Assembly (NCBI RefSeq): GCF_019703515.2
Contig: NC_059368.1
Span: 30,478,289-30,542,288 of the forward strand
Origin: Myxocyprinus asiaticus
Lineage: Eukaryota > Chordata > Actinopteri > Cypriniformes > Catostomidae
Reading direction: 5' to 3'
DNA length: 64,000 bases
The notes under the pieces are model-generated. The model was given only the letters and a program-made list of their open reading frames with translations. It did not search any database and was not told the origin of the DNA. Below are positions 49,578 through 60,968 of the stretch, piece by piece (within the stretch, counting starts at the first letter, position 1; every line of letters starts with the position of its first letter). Made by a program: the position numbers and the translations under genes.

Positions 49578-51481
49578 GGTGGTAATATAGTAAACATGGT
49601 TAATTTTGTGGTTACTATAATTTTACTACAAAATACCATGGTGAAACTATGGTTACTGTAATAAAACCAAGGTTATTTTTTTCTAAGGGAAGGTTAAGGT
49701 TAGATTTAGGGGTAGAGGTTGATGCAGTGTGTCTGTGGGACTCTAAATAAACACAAAAACACGCTGCAGTGATGCCCATTACGGCATGTTAGTATTTAAA
49801 TATGGGTGCAAATATATTTGCACTATTTGCACCAGGGTTGAGGTGCAAATAATATCTGTCACTATTTGCACTGGGGTGCAAATAGCATCTGCCTTTTTAT
49901 TTTTATGTCTACACTTATTTTATCATTGCACAGAACATTGGTCAGCAGTCATTTTATTCTAATAATGTCTCACTATATTTGTGTGAACACCTATTTTTTT
50001 TAATTTGGACCTAAATTTGACCTTAAATTTGAAGTATTGCCAAACCTGTTCAGAGAATAAATGCATTTGCTGAATCTGACATACAACACAATCGGGCCAC
50101 GTGACAATGTAGCATACTGATGTTTAAAACATTTATTGAGATATTGCACACAATACTGAGTTTCATCTATATATATATATATAAATGGTTGCAAGTTTAT
50201 ACAATATACTGCTAAGTATGAAGTAAGAAATGTGTTAATATTCCATTACAAACAGACATACAGTACATCCCGTACATACAGAAAACCTTTCTGCATATCA
50301 GCTAATGTTAAATTTTGTTTTATGAGAAATATCTGTGGTGTTTAAACCAATTATTTAGTGTGCAAAATGTTGTTCAGTCAATAACTACCGTTGTTTTTTT
50401 GCACTAAAAAGAGCAAGTTCTCTCATCGCTCGAAGCAGGACATCAATATTTTGACTGAAAAAATGACTTGTATCTCAACAAAACCTATAGTTTTTAAATG
50501 CCTGGACTGCATTTATGATACTTTTTTGTCATTTTTAAGCTTTAAAGTGAGGCACTTCCCACTACTATTGTATTGAAGAGATGGGTCGTGATATTCATTA
50601 AAAAGTTTGTGGTCTGCATCTCCTTTTGTGTCATTCATCTAATTTTGTTTTCCGAAAAAGAAAGAAAGTCATGTGGGTTTGAAACAACATCGGAGTGAGT
50701 AAATTCTGACAAAAAAAAAAAAAAATCTTTTTTTTTGTGAACTAGGCCTACTCCTATAATGCCACTTGGACTTACACACTAACATATACATAAGCATTTA
50801 TTTGTATGTCTGCACACAAAGTTAAATAAGAACAGGTGATCTGTCAATAGCTGTTGCAACCCTGAGGCATCACCTCTGGCAATCATGACCCTTGTGCTCC
50901 TACAGGCTCCTGTTCTTCTGTATCCTTCCAAATCTCTTTTCCTCCCTCCCTGCTGTCACTTTCAGTTGAAGCAGTCATTCAATGAGATGTCAGCCCCTAT
51001 ACCTCAGTCTTTCAGTCTACCTGATCCTGCTGTTCTTCCTACAGATGACTGACTCTCCCCTGATACGTGACTATAGTTTCTTTAACCCCTTGATGTACTC
51101 TCTTCAACTGTGTGGCTGTATATTCAAATCCGATTTGCAAATTGAATTTGAAAAAATTAAATGGCTTGACATTTTCTTTCCATTTTACATATTACAAAAT
51201 GGTTAAACATTAAACCGAGTCTGTCCATAATAAATGCAAGCTGTGCGCCAACACAAAATCACAGCCAATTAGAATTAAAATTGATGTTTTATGTACAGTT
51301 GCTAAAAGCAGGATTAGAATTCATATTGGGCAGAGCTTCCAGGCATGACACATCAGAAATAGACACCAAGAGATCGGAATAATGTCCTGTAACTTTCTGA
51401 GGCTGATTAGGGCAAAAACTCTGATTAATATGGTAAAAATCCCATTAAATTTCTCCACAGGTGAATTGATTTTTAACAATT
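49578..51481. other. intronic sequence with a GTGCAAATA cluster
   Basis: At 49804-49894 the words GGTGCAAATA and TATTTGCAC alternate in both orientations. A 21-base stretch here also occurs at 48181-48201. A short (TA)n lies at 50169-50182. The rest is plain AT-rich sequence. Confidence 0.5.
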
Positions 51482-51485
51482 GCAT

Positions 51486-52059
51486 TTAAAAACGGGGGTC
51501 CCCGTCTGAGAATACCAGAGCAGGCAGTGGGAGGTTTCTCGGGAGGCAAACAGGTCTCCACTCTCCCCTGAGCGTCACCTGCCACGACAGTGCGTCTGCT
51601 GTGGCGTTGAGGTTGCCCGGGATGTGCGACATGCGATGTGAGCATAAGCCACCTTGGTGATTTATATACGCTACTGTCGCTGTGTTGTCCGTCCGGACCA
51701 ACACATGCTTGCCCCGGATCAATGGCAAAAGCCTCTGCAGGGCGAGCAATGCTGCCAGCAACTCGAGGCAGTTGATGTGCCAACACAGTTGCGGTCCTGT
51801 CCAGGAGCCAGCGGCTGCGTGCCCATTGCACATGGCGCCCCAGCCTCGCTTGGAGGCATCTGTTGTAATGACGACATGCCTGGACACTTGCTGTAGGGGA
51901 ACTCCTGCCCGTAGAAATGCAAGGTCTGTCCAAGGGCTGAACAAGTGGCGGCAGATCGGCGTGATGGCCAAGCGAGGATGCCATATGCCCCAGGAGCCTC
52001 TGAAAGTGTTTCAGTGGAACCGCTGTTCTCTGCTTGAATGACTTCAGGCTTTTCAGCAC
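51486..52059 (-). pseudogene. DIRS RT thumb and RNase H, copy B
   Basis: LKSFKQRTAVPLKHFQRLLG (near 52050) is the thumb. RNase H follows with the three acidic sites in VITTDASKRGWGAMC, NCLELLAALLALQ and VLVRTDNTATVAYINHQGG. There are frame changes and a small deletion after HQGG, where the sequence jumps to HIPGNLNATADALSW. It ends in GEWRPVCLPRNLP at the break. Confidence 0.85.
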
Positions 52060-52188
52060 CGACCGCGCACGCGCTCGCTCGTGTGGCGCACTATCATCGA
52101 GACTGAGTCTAACTCCATGCCGAGAAAAGAGATGCTCTGAACCGGGGAGAGCTTGCTCTTTTCCCAGTTGACCCGAAGCCCTAGCTGG

Positions 52189-52687
52189 CTAAGGTGCCTG
52201 AGCATGAGATCCCTGTGTGCGCACAGCAACTCTCGAGTGAGCTAGAATCAGCCAGTCATCGAGGTAATTGAGTATACGGACACCCACTTCTCTTAACGGG
52301 GCAAGAGCTGCCTCTGCAACTTTCGTGAAGACGCGAGGGGACAGGGACAGGTCGAAGGGGAGGACCTTGTACTGATATGCCTGGCAGTCGAAAGCAAACC
52401 AAAGGAAGGGTCTGTGTCGAGGTAGAACCGAGACGTGAAAGTACGCGTCCTTCAGGTCTACCGCCGCGAACCAATCTTGATGCCGGACACACGCAAAAAT
52501 GTGTTTTGGCATCAGCATCTTGTCTGTGCAAGGCCCGGTTCAGAACTCGCAGGTCTAAGATTGGCCGCAACCCACCGCCTTTCTTCGGTACGATGAAGTA
52601 AGGGCTGTAAAACCCTTTCTTCATCTCGGATGGAGGGACAGGCTCTATCGCGCCCTTGCGCAGAAGGGTCACGATCTCTGCATGCAA
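52189..52687 (-). pseudogene. DIRS reverse transcriptase, copy B
   Basis: The first frame (from 52687) has VTLLRKGAIEPVPPSEMKKG, FYSPYFIVPKKGGGLRPILD and LRVLNRALHR, the fingers of a retroelement RT. After a shift near 52530, the second frame has DWFAAVDLKDAYFHVSVLP, YQYKVLPFDLSLSPRVFTK and an intact catalytic NYLDDWLILAHSR. It then joins the region below 52189. Confidence 0.88.
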
Positions 52688-52943
52688 TTTAATTGAAATT
52701 CAGTCGCAGGTGCTCAGTGCCCGGTTGCCATGATAACGGCAGTCGTGAACACTGGCTATGTGACCCAGGGAGTGAGGAATCTGCTCTTTTGAGAATGTGG
52801 GTACCGCAGCCCATTCGGGGTGTGGTGAACATAAAAGAAAAGGAAACCAAGGATTTACCTCCCGGCCCTCCACCGGGGGATGGAGTAGTCTGGATACCAG
52901 CTCAGGGTTTACAGCAGACATCTCGCTCCCTGGGTTGTCCATC

Positions 52944-53366
52944 TCAGGGGTGCTTAGGAGCCTTCCGGGTCCTCGTACCGGCCCATGAGGTGGGGGGCGT
53001 CAGCTTCCTGCAGGGGGCTCTACGCTGGGGCCGAGAACTGGGCTCGGGCTGAGGTGGAGCTGCCTGGGCTTTCGCCGCCACAGAGGGATGCCCTCGGCGA
53101 GCAGACAGGATACGGGATCTTGAGCCGCGCCGGGGCAAGATGTGTTGTAGAGTCTCCATCCGCTTCCTCACCACCAAGAACTGCTGGGCGAAGTCCTCGA
53201 CGGTGTCGCCGAATAGGCCGATCTGGGAGATGGGGGCGTTGAGAAAGCGAACAATGTCCACGTCCCTCATCTCGACCAGATTCAGCCACAGGTGGCATTC
53301 CTGGACCACGAGGGTGGACATCGCCTGCCCAAGTGCTCGTGCCATGACCTTCGTCGCCCGGAGCAA
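52944..53366 (-). pseudogene. DIRS gag C-terminal part, copy B
   Basis: A 140-codon frame reads ATKVMARALGQAMSTLVVQE, CHLWLNLVEMRDVDIVRFLN and then GDTVEDFAQQFLVVRKRMET, followed by a basic, Pro-rich tail. The same block is found in copy C at 61219-61440. It is in a different frame from the N-terminal part. Confidence 0.75.
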
Positions 53367-53375
53367 GCATGGCGG

Positions 53376-53789
53376 TTATTTCGCCGTCAGCCTCAGACTG
53401 GGTGGGCCGACCCGAAGGTGGCACCCAGTCGAGTCCTCGGTGTATGACATCGCCAGTACGCTCTCCGATGCAGCGATCGAGCATTCATCACGCTCCGGAG
53501 CTCCGAAAGGGACACTAAGCTGGTCCTGGTGCGAGCTGGTCTCCTCCCGGAACTCACGGGGGGCAAACGAGCTTGCTGGGGAATGGGAGGTCTGCGGGGA
53601 TTTACCCGGCGGAGTCGCGCCCATTGAAGCCCCCAAATCGCCTCCAGTGCCAGCCGGGCCGGCCTCGTACCCAGAGGTAAAAGGCAAGGCACGGGGGGCA
53701 GCTAGAGTGGCTTTCCCTGAGAAGAAGGAAAGCCACGACCGCAACGTTGCCATGGTCATATTGTTGCAATGAGAACATGAACCATCCAC
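53376..53789 (-). pseudogene. DIRS gag N-terminal part, copy B
   Basis: A 137-codon frame with GDLGASMGATPPGKSPQTSH and SFAPREFREETS corresponds to copy A 18290-18430. It breaks at 53376, missing the middle of gag found in copy A (18560-18760). Confidence 0.7.
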
Positions 53790-54178
53790 GAATGCTGCCT
53801 CAGTGTGATCGCTGCCTCACGTGTCCATGGCCGTCGGAAGCAGAATGATAGCGACAGCATCCAGGAATCACACAAAGACGGAAAGACATCTTTATAAAGA
53901 CGCGCCTTTAAAAAGACGTTCAACGTCAATGTCTGTGCTCTAATAGAGAAAATATACTCTTTAGCAGGAATATACACTCTTTTAGCGCTGTCGAAGCGCC
54001 CAGGGGCGAAATCTGCACTCGTCATGCAGAAGGAGAGAAAGCCGCTGGAAATGCACCGTATATTCAACAGCATATGCTTCTTAAGAGGTGAATGGAACAG
54101 CAGTAGTATTCAGCTCGCTGACAGTACAACCGCTCGGTTCCAAATAAACAATCTAATTGAGTGGTTGCGAGCCAGCTC

Positions 54179-54186
54179 CTTTTATA
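54179..54186 (-). promoter_or_regulatory. TATA box in DIRS copy B terminal repeat
   Basis: TATAAAAG on the minus strand, followed by GAGCTGGCTCGCAACCACTC as in the other copies. Confidence 0.55.
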
Positions 54187-54381
54187 TCCATATGTCTGGG
54201 GGAGTGGCATGCAAATTCCACTCGCCAATTCTCATTGGCCTTTTCTCAAAAATCTGAGGTGTTCGGGGCTCTCAAGAGTGACCCCTAGTGTCACTACATC
54301 GACACAACATCGAGTGAGTGACAGAAGGGGAACAGTGGTATACGCTTCTGTTGAAATACGGAAAGTACACAGTCTTGTACC

Positions 54382-54847
54382 CAGTGTTGGATGTAATCTG
54401 ATTACAAAATATTTTGTTATTGTAATATAATTAATTTTAAAGACAAAAAGTGCAATACATTACAATTTAATTTATTTTATTCAGGTTAGTTACTGACTTT
54501 CAATTAAATAAATTACTTTTCAGCACATTACACAGTTTACACATATTTCTAAAATAATATTACTTATGTACAATACATTAAAAAAATATGAATTATGTTC
54601 ATCTGTACATATGTTTGTGTTTCTGTGAAAGCTGAAGGGACAACGGAAATGAACAAAGAGGAAATATAGACATTATTGACTGAAATTGTTGAGTGGAAAT
54701 ATTAATTTAGAAAATAACTTTACTAATTAGTAATAAGATTACTTTTTTAATTAAGTAACCAGTAAGAAAATAAGAGATCTGATTAATAATATAAGTAATT
54801 CGGAATAGTAGTGAATTACCATTTTTGAGTATCTTGCCCAACACTTG
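54382..54847. mobile_element. hAT-type MITE with perfect 8-bp duplication
   Basis: The ends CAGTGTTGGATG and (reverse strand) CAAGTGTTGGGC are flanked by identical CTTGTACC (54374-54381 and 54848-54855). The inside is AT-rich with ATCTGATTAC/GTAATC-type words; no coding sequence. It lies directly beside DIRS copy B. Confidence 0.85.
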
Positions 54848-54855
54848 CTTGTACC

Positions 54856-56421
54856 TTTGTCTTTTTGTCTGATTTTCAAGTACTTTTTTGCTTTAAATTA
54901 AAATGTGTAATTCACCTCAGAGTTTTTGGTTCATGGCTTAGAACTCTTTTATGAAGGATTTTATGAAATCATTATGGAAGCAGTACTGGCATAAAATCTG
55001 GCCAACTTTGTGGTTTATTCAGCCAAGAACAGCCCACTTCCAGACAAAAAGTGGCCATCTAACCAACATTTAAATTACCATTAACTAATTTAGGGGGTGG
55101 GTACATTTGAAATTGATTATATCACAATTAAAGATTGGCATGGAACTAAGTGGTAGCTCTTACAAAAAAATGGCATAGCAGTCTCTGATAAAGGTTGCGC
55201 AGATGCAATTCAAAGATTCAATGGCATGAACCTCAAAAACATCATGGCAAATTCAGTGACTGGTTCTTCCTCAATAGCGCTCATTATTGCACCTTGGTAC
55301 CCTATAAAAATGACTTTATTTCCTGATGGACTGATCAAAATCTGTGCACCCCAACCCCCTGGAAATTGCAAGCCAATCTCACGGTTTTGAAAATGTCTAA
55401 CCATTTTGTTTTATGTACAATATACATAAGACCTCATAGGTCCACAAGCTCTACTTAGGCAACCTGTGGCCATCTGGCTGATGCTAGTTTCAATGGTCTT
55501 TTAACTCAAGGCAAAGGCAAAAGGTTTTAACTGGTGGCAAGAGTCCTCTGTTATCTTAGAAAAACTGGACATTCTCCACCCAACACAATGGATCAAGTTC
55601 TCTTAACAAAATGGATCCATAGTTGAGTTGCAGGGCCTATAATTCAGCACTAAACACCATCCCACTGGTGCATCCCTCTCTCCCAGCATTCATCATTTAC
55701 TATATGTAACACCAAACCACAGGAAAATAAAAAGCTACTTTATCACAGCAAAACAATAACATCAGGTAAACACTGTGAGAGCCTGGTGGCAATAACGGCA
55801 TCACAATGAAGCAATAAATCTAGAATACTGTATACTTTCCCTCTATTTTTGGCTTCTAATGCACATTTGGAGACAAGATGATTGCCCATGTGCAATGAGG
55901 GGACATGGTCTGCTGCTTTGGAAGGGCTATTTGAGTGAGACTGGAGCGAACCATAGTCTGTAAGTACGTTTTGATTCCTGTCTTGATGGAAAAGCACATT
56001 TTAATAACAGCCAACAAGGCCTGAGGGAGATGCAGCACATATAGCAGGAAGATTAGATGTGTTTCAACACAACCATCCCCTTCATTCAATTGTCTGCAAT
56101 CTCTGAGAAAAAGGCCAATTTATCAGAAGGAAAATGCTGCTGTGCATGTTTTATGTGCACACAGTTTGAAAGGAACAGAGAGAGAACAAATGTAATCTTC
56201 TTTCACATTTCATTTAGCTAGCTTGAAATGAAATGTTCTCTCTCTAAACATTATGCCACACTTTTTTATTAGTATATATTATTCATTTGAGAGGGACAAA
56301 AACACTTTAGCTGAAGAGTTTAAAGAGCAATTTCATCAAAAAATAATACTTTTTACATAAGTTTTGCTAACATGGTCTAAGCAAACCCATGCAAATTAGC
56401 TCAAATGCTCTAGCTTAACTA
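54856..56421. other. intronic sequence, nothing recognised
   Basis: Several short minus-strand open frames (55210-55404, 55743-56089) lack recognisable domains. No repeats were identified. Confidence 0.45.
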
Positions 56422-56741
56422 GTATTTTGTAGGGGTGGAGAAAAAAATCGATTCATTTAACTATCGCTATTTTTTTTGTTTGTTTTACAAATTTGAAATA
56501 GATTTTTTGATATAATTCAATATAATTCAAATTCAATGCTTTATTTTAGTCTTTGCTTATAGACCAGGTCGAGAGAAGTTAACGCTTTTATTCCAGCAGA
56601 GGGCGAAATGTATTTGTTGTCATCTATGAGTATTACGTGACGTCATATCTGTTTCAAGCGGAAACGAGAAAGCAAAAAAATGAAAGACGGTCAGAGATCT
56701 GCTGGGATACGACCTGCACCCTTACATTTTAAATCCAAAGT

Positions 56742-57017
56742 ATGGTAAGTCAGCCTTTGACAGTGCAGAGGAGGAGGTGCAAGACTACAAAACTGTCTGG
56801 AAGCCCATTGGGCTGGTGGAAAGAACATCATCGTGAGTACCCTCTACTGGCCAAGCTAGCCAACTGGTACTTGTGTGTACCAGGGACAAACGTCTCTGCT
56901 GAACGTGTGTTCCCTACAGCTGGGGACATTGTGACAGATCAGAGAAGCAGCCCCAACACAGAGCACGCTGACCAGCTCTTGTTTTTGCAAAAGAATCTTG
57001 ACACTCCCAAGCACTAG
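56742..57017 (+). pseudogene. hAT transposase C-terminal (hATC) fragment
   Basis: A 91-codon frame contains LGWWKEHHREYPLLAKLANW, then LCVPGTNVSAERVFPTAGDI and a terminal ADQLLFLQKNL. This is the hATC dimerisation domain, with the W...P.LA...L..P.....ERVFS signature; the usual Ser after VF is Pro here. The frame ends at a normal stop (57015-57017). The N-terminal zinc finger and most of the catalytic domain are missing, so no active enzyme is possible. Confidence 0.92.
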
Positions 57018-57410
57018 TTTGATGATCAGGAACAGCCAAATGTAGCAGTTGCCAGTTTAGTTTATTTCAAGAAGTATATATATTTTTATTCATTCTATTG
57101 TACATTTTATTACCACTTTTATATGCAGTCCAGGGTTTTGAAAGGACAATTTTCAAGTTCAATTTAATATGAAAGATGTTAAAGGCTCACATTTGTGCTG
57201 TGTGAAGTTTTAAGGGGTTCTATTAATTTTGTCCTAACATCTTATTTTATTCATTGTTTTCTAATGGCACTAGCTTGATGAGCAGGAACAGCTTAATGTA
57301 GCACTTATTTCAAAAAGTATTTTTTTAATTCATTTTATTGTACTTTTGTTTTTGTTTTTTTACCACTTTTATATGCAGTCAAGTCCAGGGTTTTAAAAGG
57401 ACAGTTTTGT
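57013..57410 (+). repeat. tandem duplication in the hAT 3' region
   Basis: 57013-57160 and 57268-57410 align: ACTAG(T/C)TTGATGA(T/G)CAGGAACAGC, then TTATTTCAA(G/A)AAGTAT, TTCAT(T)..ATTGTAC and CCACTTTTATATGCAGTC, CCAGGGTTTT. It is a duplication of about 150 bp in the 3' untranslated part. Confidence 0.8.
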
Positions 57411-57731
57411 AGCACTTTCCTTCAAAATGTATTTTATTTACCAAATAAACAGTGTTGTATGATGCTCCTGAAATATAACTCAGAAAGATGTGATGCATTG
57501 TTTTTGTAAATCTGACTCGTCATATACAGTCTCTATAAGTGTATGATTCAAATTTTTCCCATGGTCTAGTGTTAAAAAAGCAAATAAAAATCACAATAAA
57601 TTGTAATATCAAATTGTAATACTTGTTGATTCACAATTCTAAAGAATCGCAATACATATCGAATCGGCACCCAATTATTGTGATAATATCGATTCGGGAT
57701 TTAAGCGTACCATCCCAGTCCTAGTATTTTG

Positions 57732-58029
57732 TAGCCTCATAAGATCCTGATACGGCTATATTATGGATAAAGCTGAAGTGTGAATCTTTATTGATGTTAA
57801 AATACTATCTCCTATCCCAGCATTATATGCAAAGACACCTATAAGTAAGCCATTTGTTGGTTGAATTCCTCAAAAACTGTAAACACTGTCTCTGGCAATA
57901 TAAAAAAACTGCTTTGTTTATTTGAGCATCCTGACCCCCCAACACAGCAACATGAGTTTGGTGTGAGTTTGGAAATTTGTTTTTTGTTCAACTGCAAACT
58001 GTCAGTATTCGGGAAAGCTGTATGAAATC
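57732..58029. other. short intronic gap between two hAT-type elements
   Basis: Nothing recognised. Confidence 0.5.
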
Positions 58030-59103
58030 TAGGGATGTGAAAACCAACAATTTTCATAATCGACTAGTCGTTAATAAGGATAATATTGTATAATTAGTCT
58101 CCGTTATGTTCATGTGACCCCTAGCAGACACGTTTCAGAGGGATATACGGATGCTAAGCGCAGCACTTCAACATGGTAAAGGCGGTCACACACTGGACAA
58201 GAAGAGCCACACAGTGTTGTGGCTAGGACAGGACGTGGCAATGTGATGCAGGTGGCAGTCCAAAGTTGTGAATAGTCACCATACACACAAACGTTATGAA
58301 GGTTTTTGTACATTTGAAAGAATGAACAATGTGACATTGATGAGTTTCCAGGTTAGTGTATTAAACTGGTATAACTGCGCAAACCAGTGGCGACGTTATA
58401 ATTTTTGCTGATATTTTTATTGCACAAAACTATTAAAGTAAGAGAAATAAGAAATAAAAAAGGCTCTAATACAGAGCAGCAAAAATACACTTATGTGAAT
58501 CCTGAATACAGAATGACGCACTTCAGTGTAACTGTAGTGCTTCATGGTGATCCTCGCTGCACATTCAAAAGTGCAGAACTGCAAGATAATGATGCGGGTA
58601 CACATCTAGTTTACAACCTCAAGCAGTTTACAGCTTTTTTTTTTTACTGCAACTATTAATTCAAGCAGTGTCAGACAGGATAAGCAATAGATTTCAGTCT
58701 CTCCACAGCACATCACAAATATGGGAATATTACTCACAGCTAAGGATTTAATGTACGACAGTGATTGTCTTGTAATGTATTGATGATGTGGTTCTTTGAT
58801 GGCTGAAACAGCAGCGGTGCATAAAGACAAAAAATAAAAGCATTAAAGAGATTAAACTTCTTGTAGAAGGTTTTACTGTGCTGACTGTTATTCACTTTTA
58901 AGCACAGCAAGCAATAATCATGCAAACACACTCTCCAAGAAGTTGTGTCTCTCAGTTAATTTGAGAATTGCATCTACTCTGAAAACCACCACCACTAAAA
59001 ATATTCATGTTAGCAGTCAATTCCACTAATTGATTAGTCAGTTGTTGGATGGCTAGTTGATTAATCACTTTTTAATCGAACTAACCACTGTGGGTCATCC
59101 CTA
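58030..59103. mobile_element. hAT-type element, ACTAGTC family
   Basis: The ends TAGGGATGTG and (reverse strand) TAGGGATGACCC match those of 21781-22790. The flanks ATGAAATC and TTGAAAAC agree at 6 of 8 positions, suggesting a decayed 8-bp duplication. CGACTAGTCG and TTGATTAGTCAGTTG words lie at the two ends. No coding sequence. Confidence 0.7.
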
Positions 59104-59429
59104 TTGAAAACAACATTATATTATGCAATTCCATTAGGTTGTACTAGTGGCGTAGGCATTACACACCTCAGCTTTAAAAATCATGTCCCTCTAAGCTATT
59201 TTAGCATTTCCAACTATGAAGAGTACTCATTGTCTAGCCATCAAAATGACTAGCCTGTCACCATGTTCAATAAAAAACTAATAATAATAGGATAAATGAG
59301 TGAAATAGATGCCTCTGCTCTCATCACTTCTTGCTTCTGTCACTATTTCTTCTTGGTGTGTCTGAATTTGAGGTCAGTTTGCTTCAGTATTTGGTCAGTC
59401 TTCATCTTTTCTTAAAGCTAAATGACCTG
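59104..59429. other. intronic sequence, nothing recognised
   Basis: No feature. Confidence 0.5.
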
Positions 59430-59560
59430 AGTTGGTAACCTAAGATCTGGGCTAGAAACCAAAAGAAAGCAAGTTTGAACCCCATAAAGGGCCATCAATG
59501 AAATGTTGTTCTATGCATGACACTGATTTACTGTGTGTTGATAAATAAAGATTATAAAGA
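59430..59560 (+). repeat. possible tRNA-derived SINE relic
   Basis: GAGTTGGTAACCTAAGATCTGGGCTAG followed by CAAGTTTGAACCCC resembles the A-box region and B box of a tRNA-derived SINE head. The rest of the SINE is not recognisable. Confidence 0.3.
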
Positions 59561-60822
59561 GTCATGAAAAAAACATGAGCACCACTGCAAAGATGAAAGC
59601 ATAAATTTACTTTATAATCCTAGTGGCGTCTGTGTTTATTTCTTATAATTCCCCCCTTTGTTCTAGGGGAAGTGATCAGTTGTTGAATGTGCAACAAGGT
59701 TCTACATCATTTGTTCATGCCCAAACACAAACACCAAGAGTCTCTATATTATAGAAGCTCATTCCGGTGTAGAGAATACAACATCATGCTGTGGGTTGCT
59801 GAACACCTGCAGAGGGTTGTTTGTGTAATAGCATGTTTGTCTTCTCATTGCTACTACTGTATGTGTTTTGCAAAGCTAGATATCTTTAATAGCATGCAGT
59901 CAGACAGGCCTGCCAGCAGTACATAGGGATCAGTGCTGCAGGCAGCGGTATGTGAAGATGAGCCTCTGTTTTCAGTAGAAAAAGGTTTTCTCTCTCATTC
60001 AAGGCTTCAGTGTGCAAATGTGTGTCCCTTCCAATGACATGACTGCAGTAATCATCATTGTGGTAATGGTTCCACTCTACATTTACCTCTGAGTAAAAAA
60101 CTAGCTAAGGTTCATGCATCAGACAAACAAAGCCAGGGATCATTTATGGTTCCAAGACAATCAATGGCATAGCAGATTTCATAAAAGAGTTTGCTTATTA
60201 AGGTGTGGGGAAGCTCAAGAGAACACCTCAAAAAGTAAAACTGATACAAACTGGAAGTTTGGGAAGCCACCGTGGCTCTTTTGATCAATGTAATAAATTA
60301 CTTTGTGTAGACAAAACACTCTCTAAACCTCATGTTTGCTAATGTTTAGCGGCAGATGCCTTATACAGTAACTAGCCAATCATTTTGAAGACAAGCTTTG
60401 GCTTTGGCATTTCAGAATAACCAGAGAAACATTTGAGATGCCATGCGATGATGCTGATGATGTTCTCTGAAAGAATTATGCATTCATTTTGCTTGTGAAT
60501 ATATTCAGTAAATGTGTTTCCATTGTAGTTTATGTGTATGTCTTCTTAACGAATACAAAATGTATCCACCTCAAGTGAGTGTATACCATTTTCATGCACA
60601 TTTTTTAAAGTTATTTCACATCTTGGTGTTTCCATCCATCATTTTTAATGCGATATCCCAAAATCTGCATAAAATACGTGGATGGAAACACAGGTAGTGT
60701 TAAACTTTTAGGAAATTTCAGCTTACAAATGGCTTACTTATATTTGACTGCATATTAAGCTGAGACATGAGAACAAATGTGAACATAAATACAATTTAAA
60801 GTCATTTAAAAAATTTTTTTTT
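59561..60822. other. intronic sequence, nothing recognised
   Basis: No gene, tandem repeat or terminal repeat seen. Confidence 0.45.
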
Positions 60823-60906
60823 TAATTCTCCCCTTTTCTCCACAATTTGGAATGCCTCATGGTGGCGTAGTGACTTCGGCTCTCAATCCGGGTGCCGGAG
60901 GATGGC
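60823..60906 (+). repeat. fragment of a cyprinid interspersed repeat
   Basis: CCCTTTTCTCCACAATTTGG, GGTGGCGTAGTGACTTCGGC and CAATCCGGGTGCCGGAGGA recall a repeat common in cyprinid genomes. Here it abuts DIRS copy C. Confidence 0.45.
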
Positions 60907-60968
60907 GTTAGTCGCCAGAGATGACGTAAACCTACAGGCGCTGGACAAGAGTCTCGGCGATTGCCCAG

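Larger units (their letters stand above)
51482..54330 (-). mobile_element. DIRS-type retrotransposon, copy B, 3'-truncated
   Basis: On the minus strand it starts with the terminal repeat at 54330-54240 (GTTGTGTCGATGTAGTGACA, then ACTAGGGGTCACTC). It then runs through the TATA leader, gag, reverse transcriptase and RNase H, and breaks off at 51482. No tyrosine recombinase, methyltransferase or second terminal repeat is present. DIRS elements integrate with a tyrosine recombinase rather than a DDE integrase; the RT type and the terminal repeat shared with copies A and C are the basis for the class. Confidence 0.82.
56430..57723 (+). mobile_element. hAT element, internally deleted, perfect 8-bp duplication
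   Basis: The ends TAGGGGTGGAG and (reverse strand) TAGGACTGGGATGG are flanked by identical GTATTTTG (56422-56429 and 57724-57731). It retains only the C-terminal dimerisation part of a transposase. The 5' end sequence (ATCGATTCATTTAACTATCG) is the rough complement of the 3' end (GATAATATCGATTCGGGATT). At 1,294 bp it is much shorter than an autonomous hAT. Confidence 0.92.

Noticed and set aside
51654..53772. Plus-strand open frames across DIRS copy B
   Set aside because: They are antisense shadows of the minus-strand gag, reverse transcriptase and RNase H.
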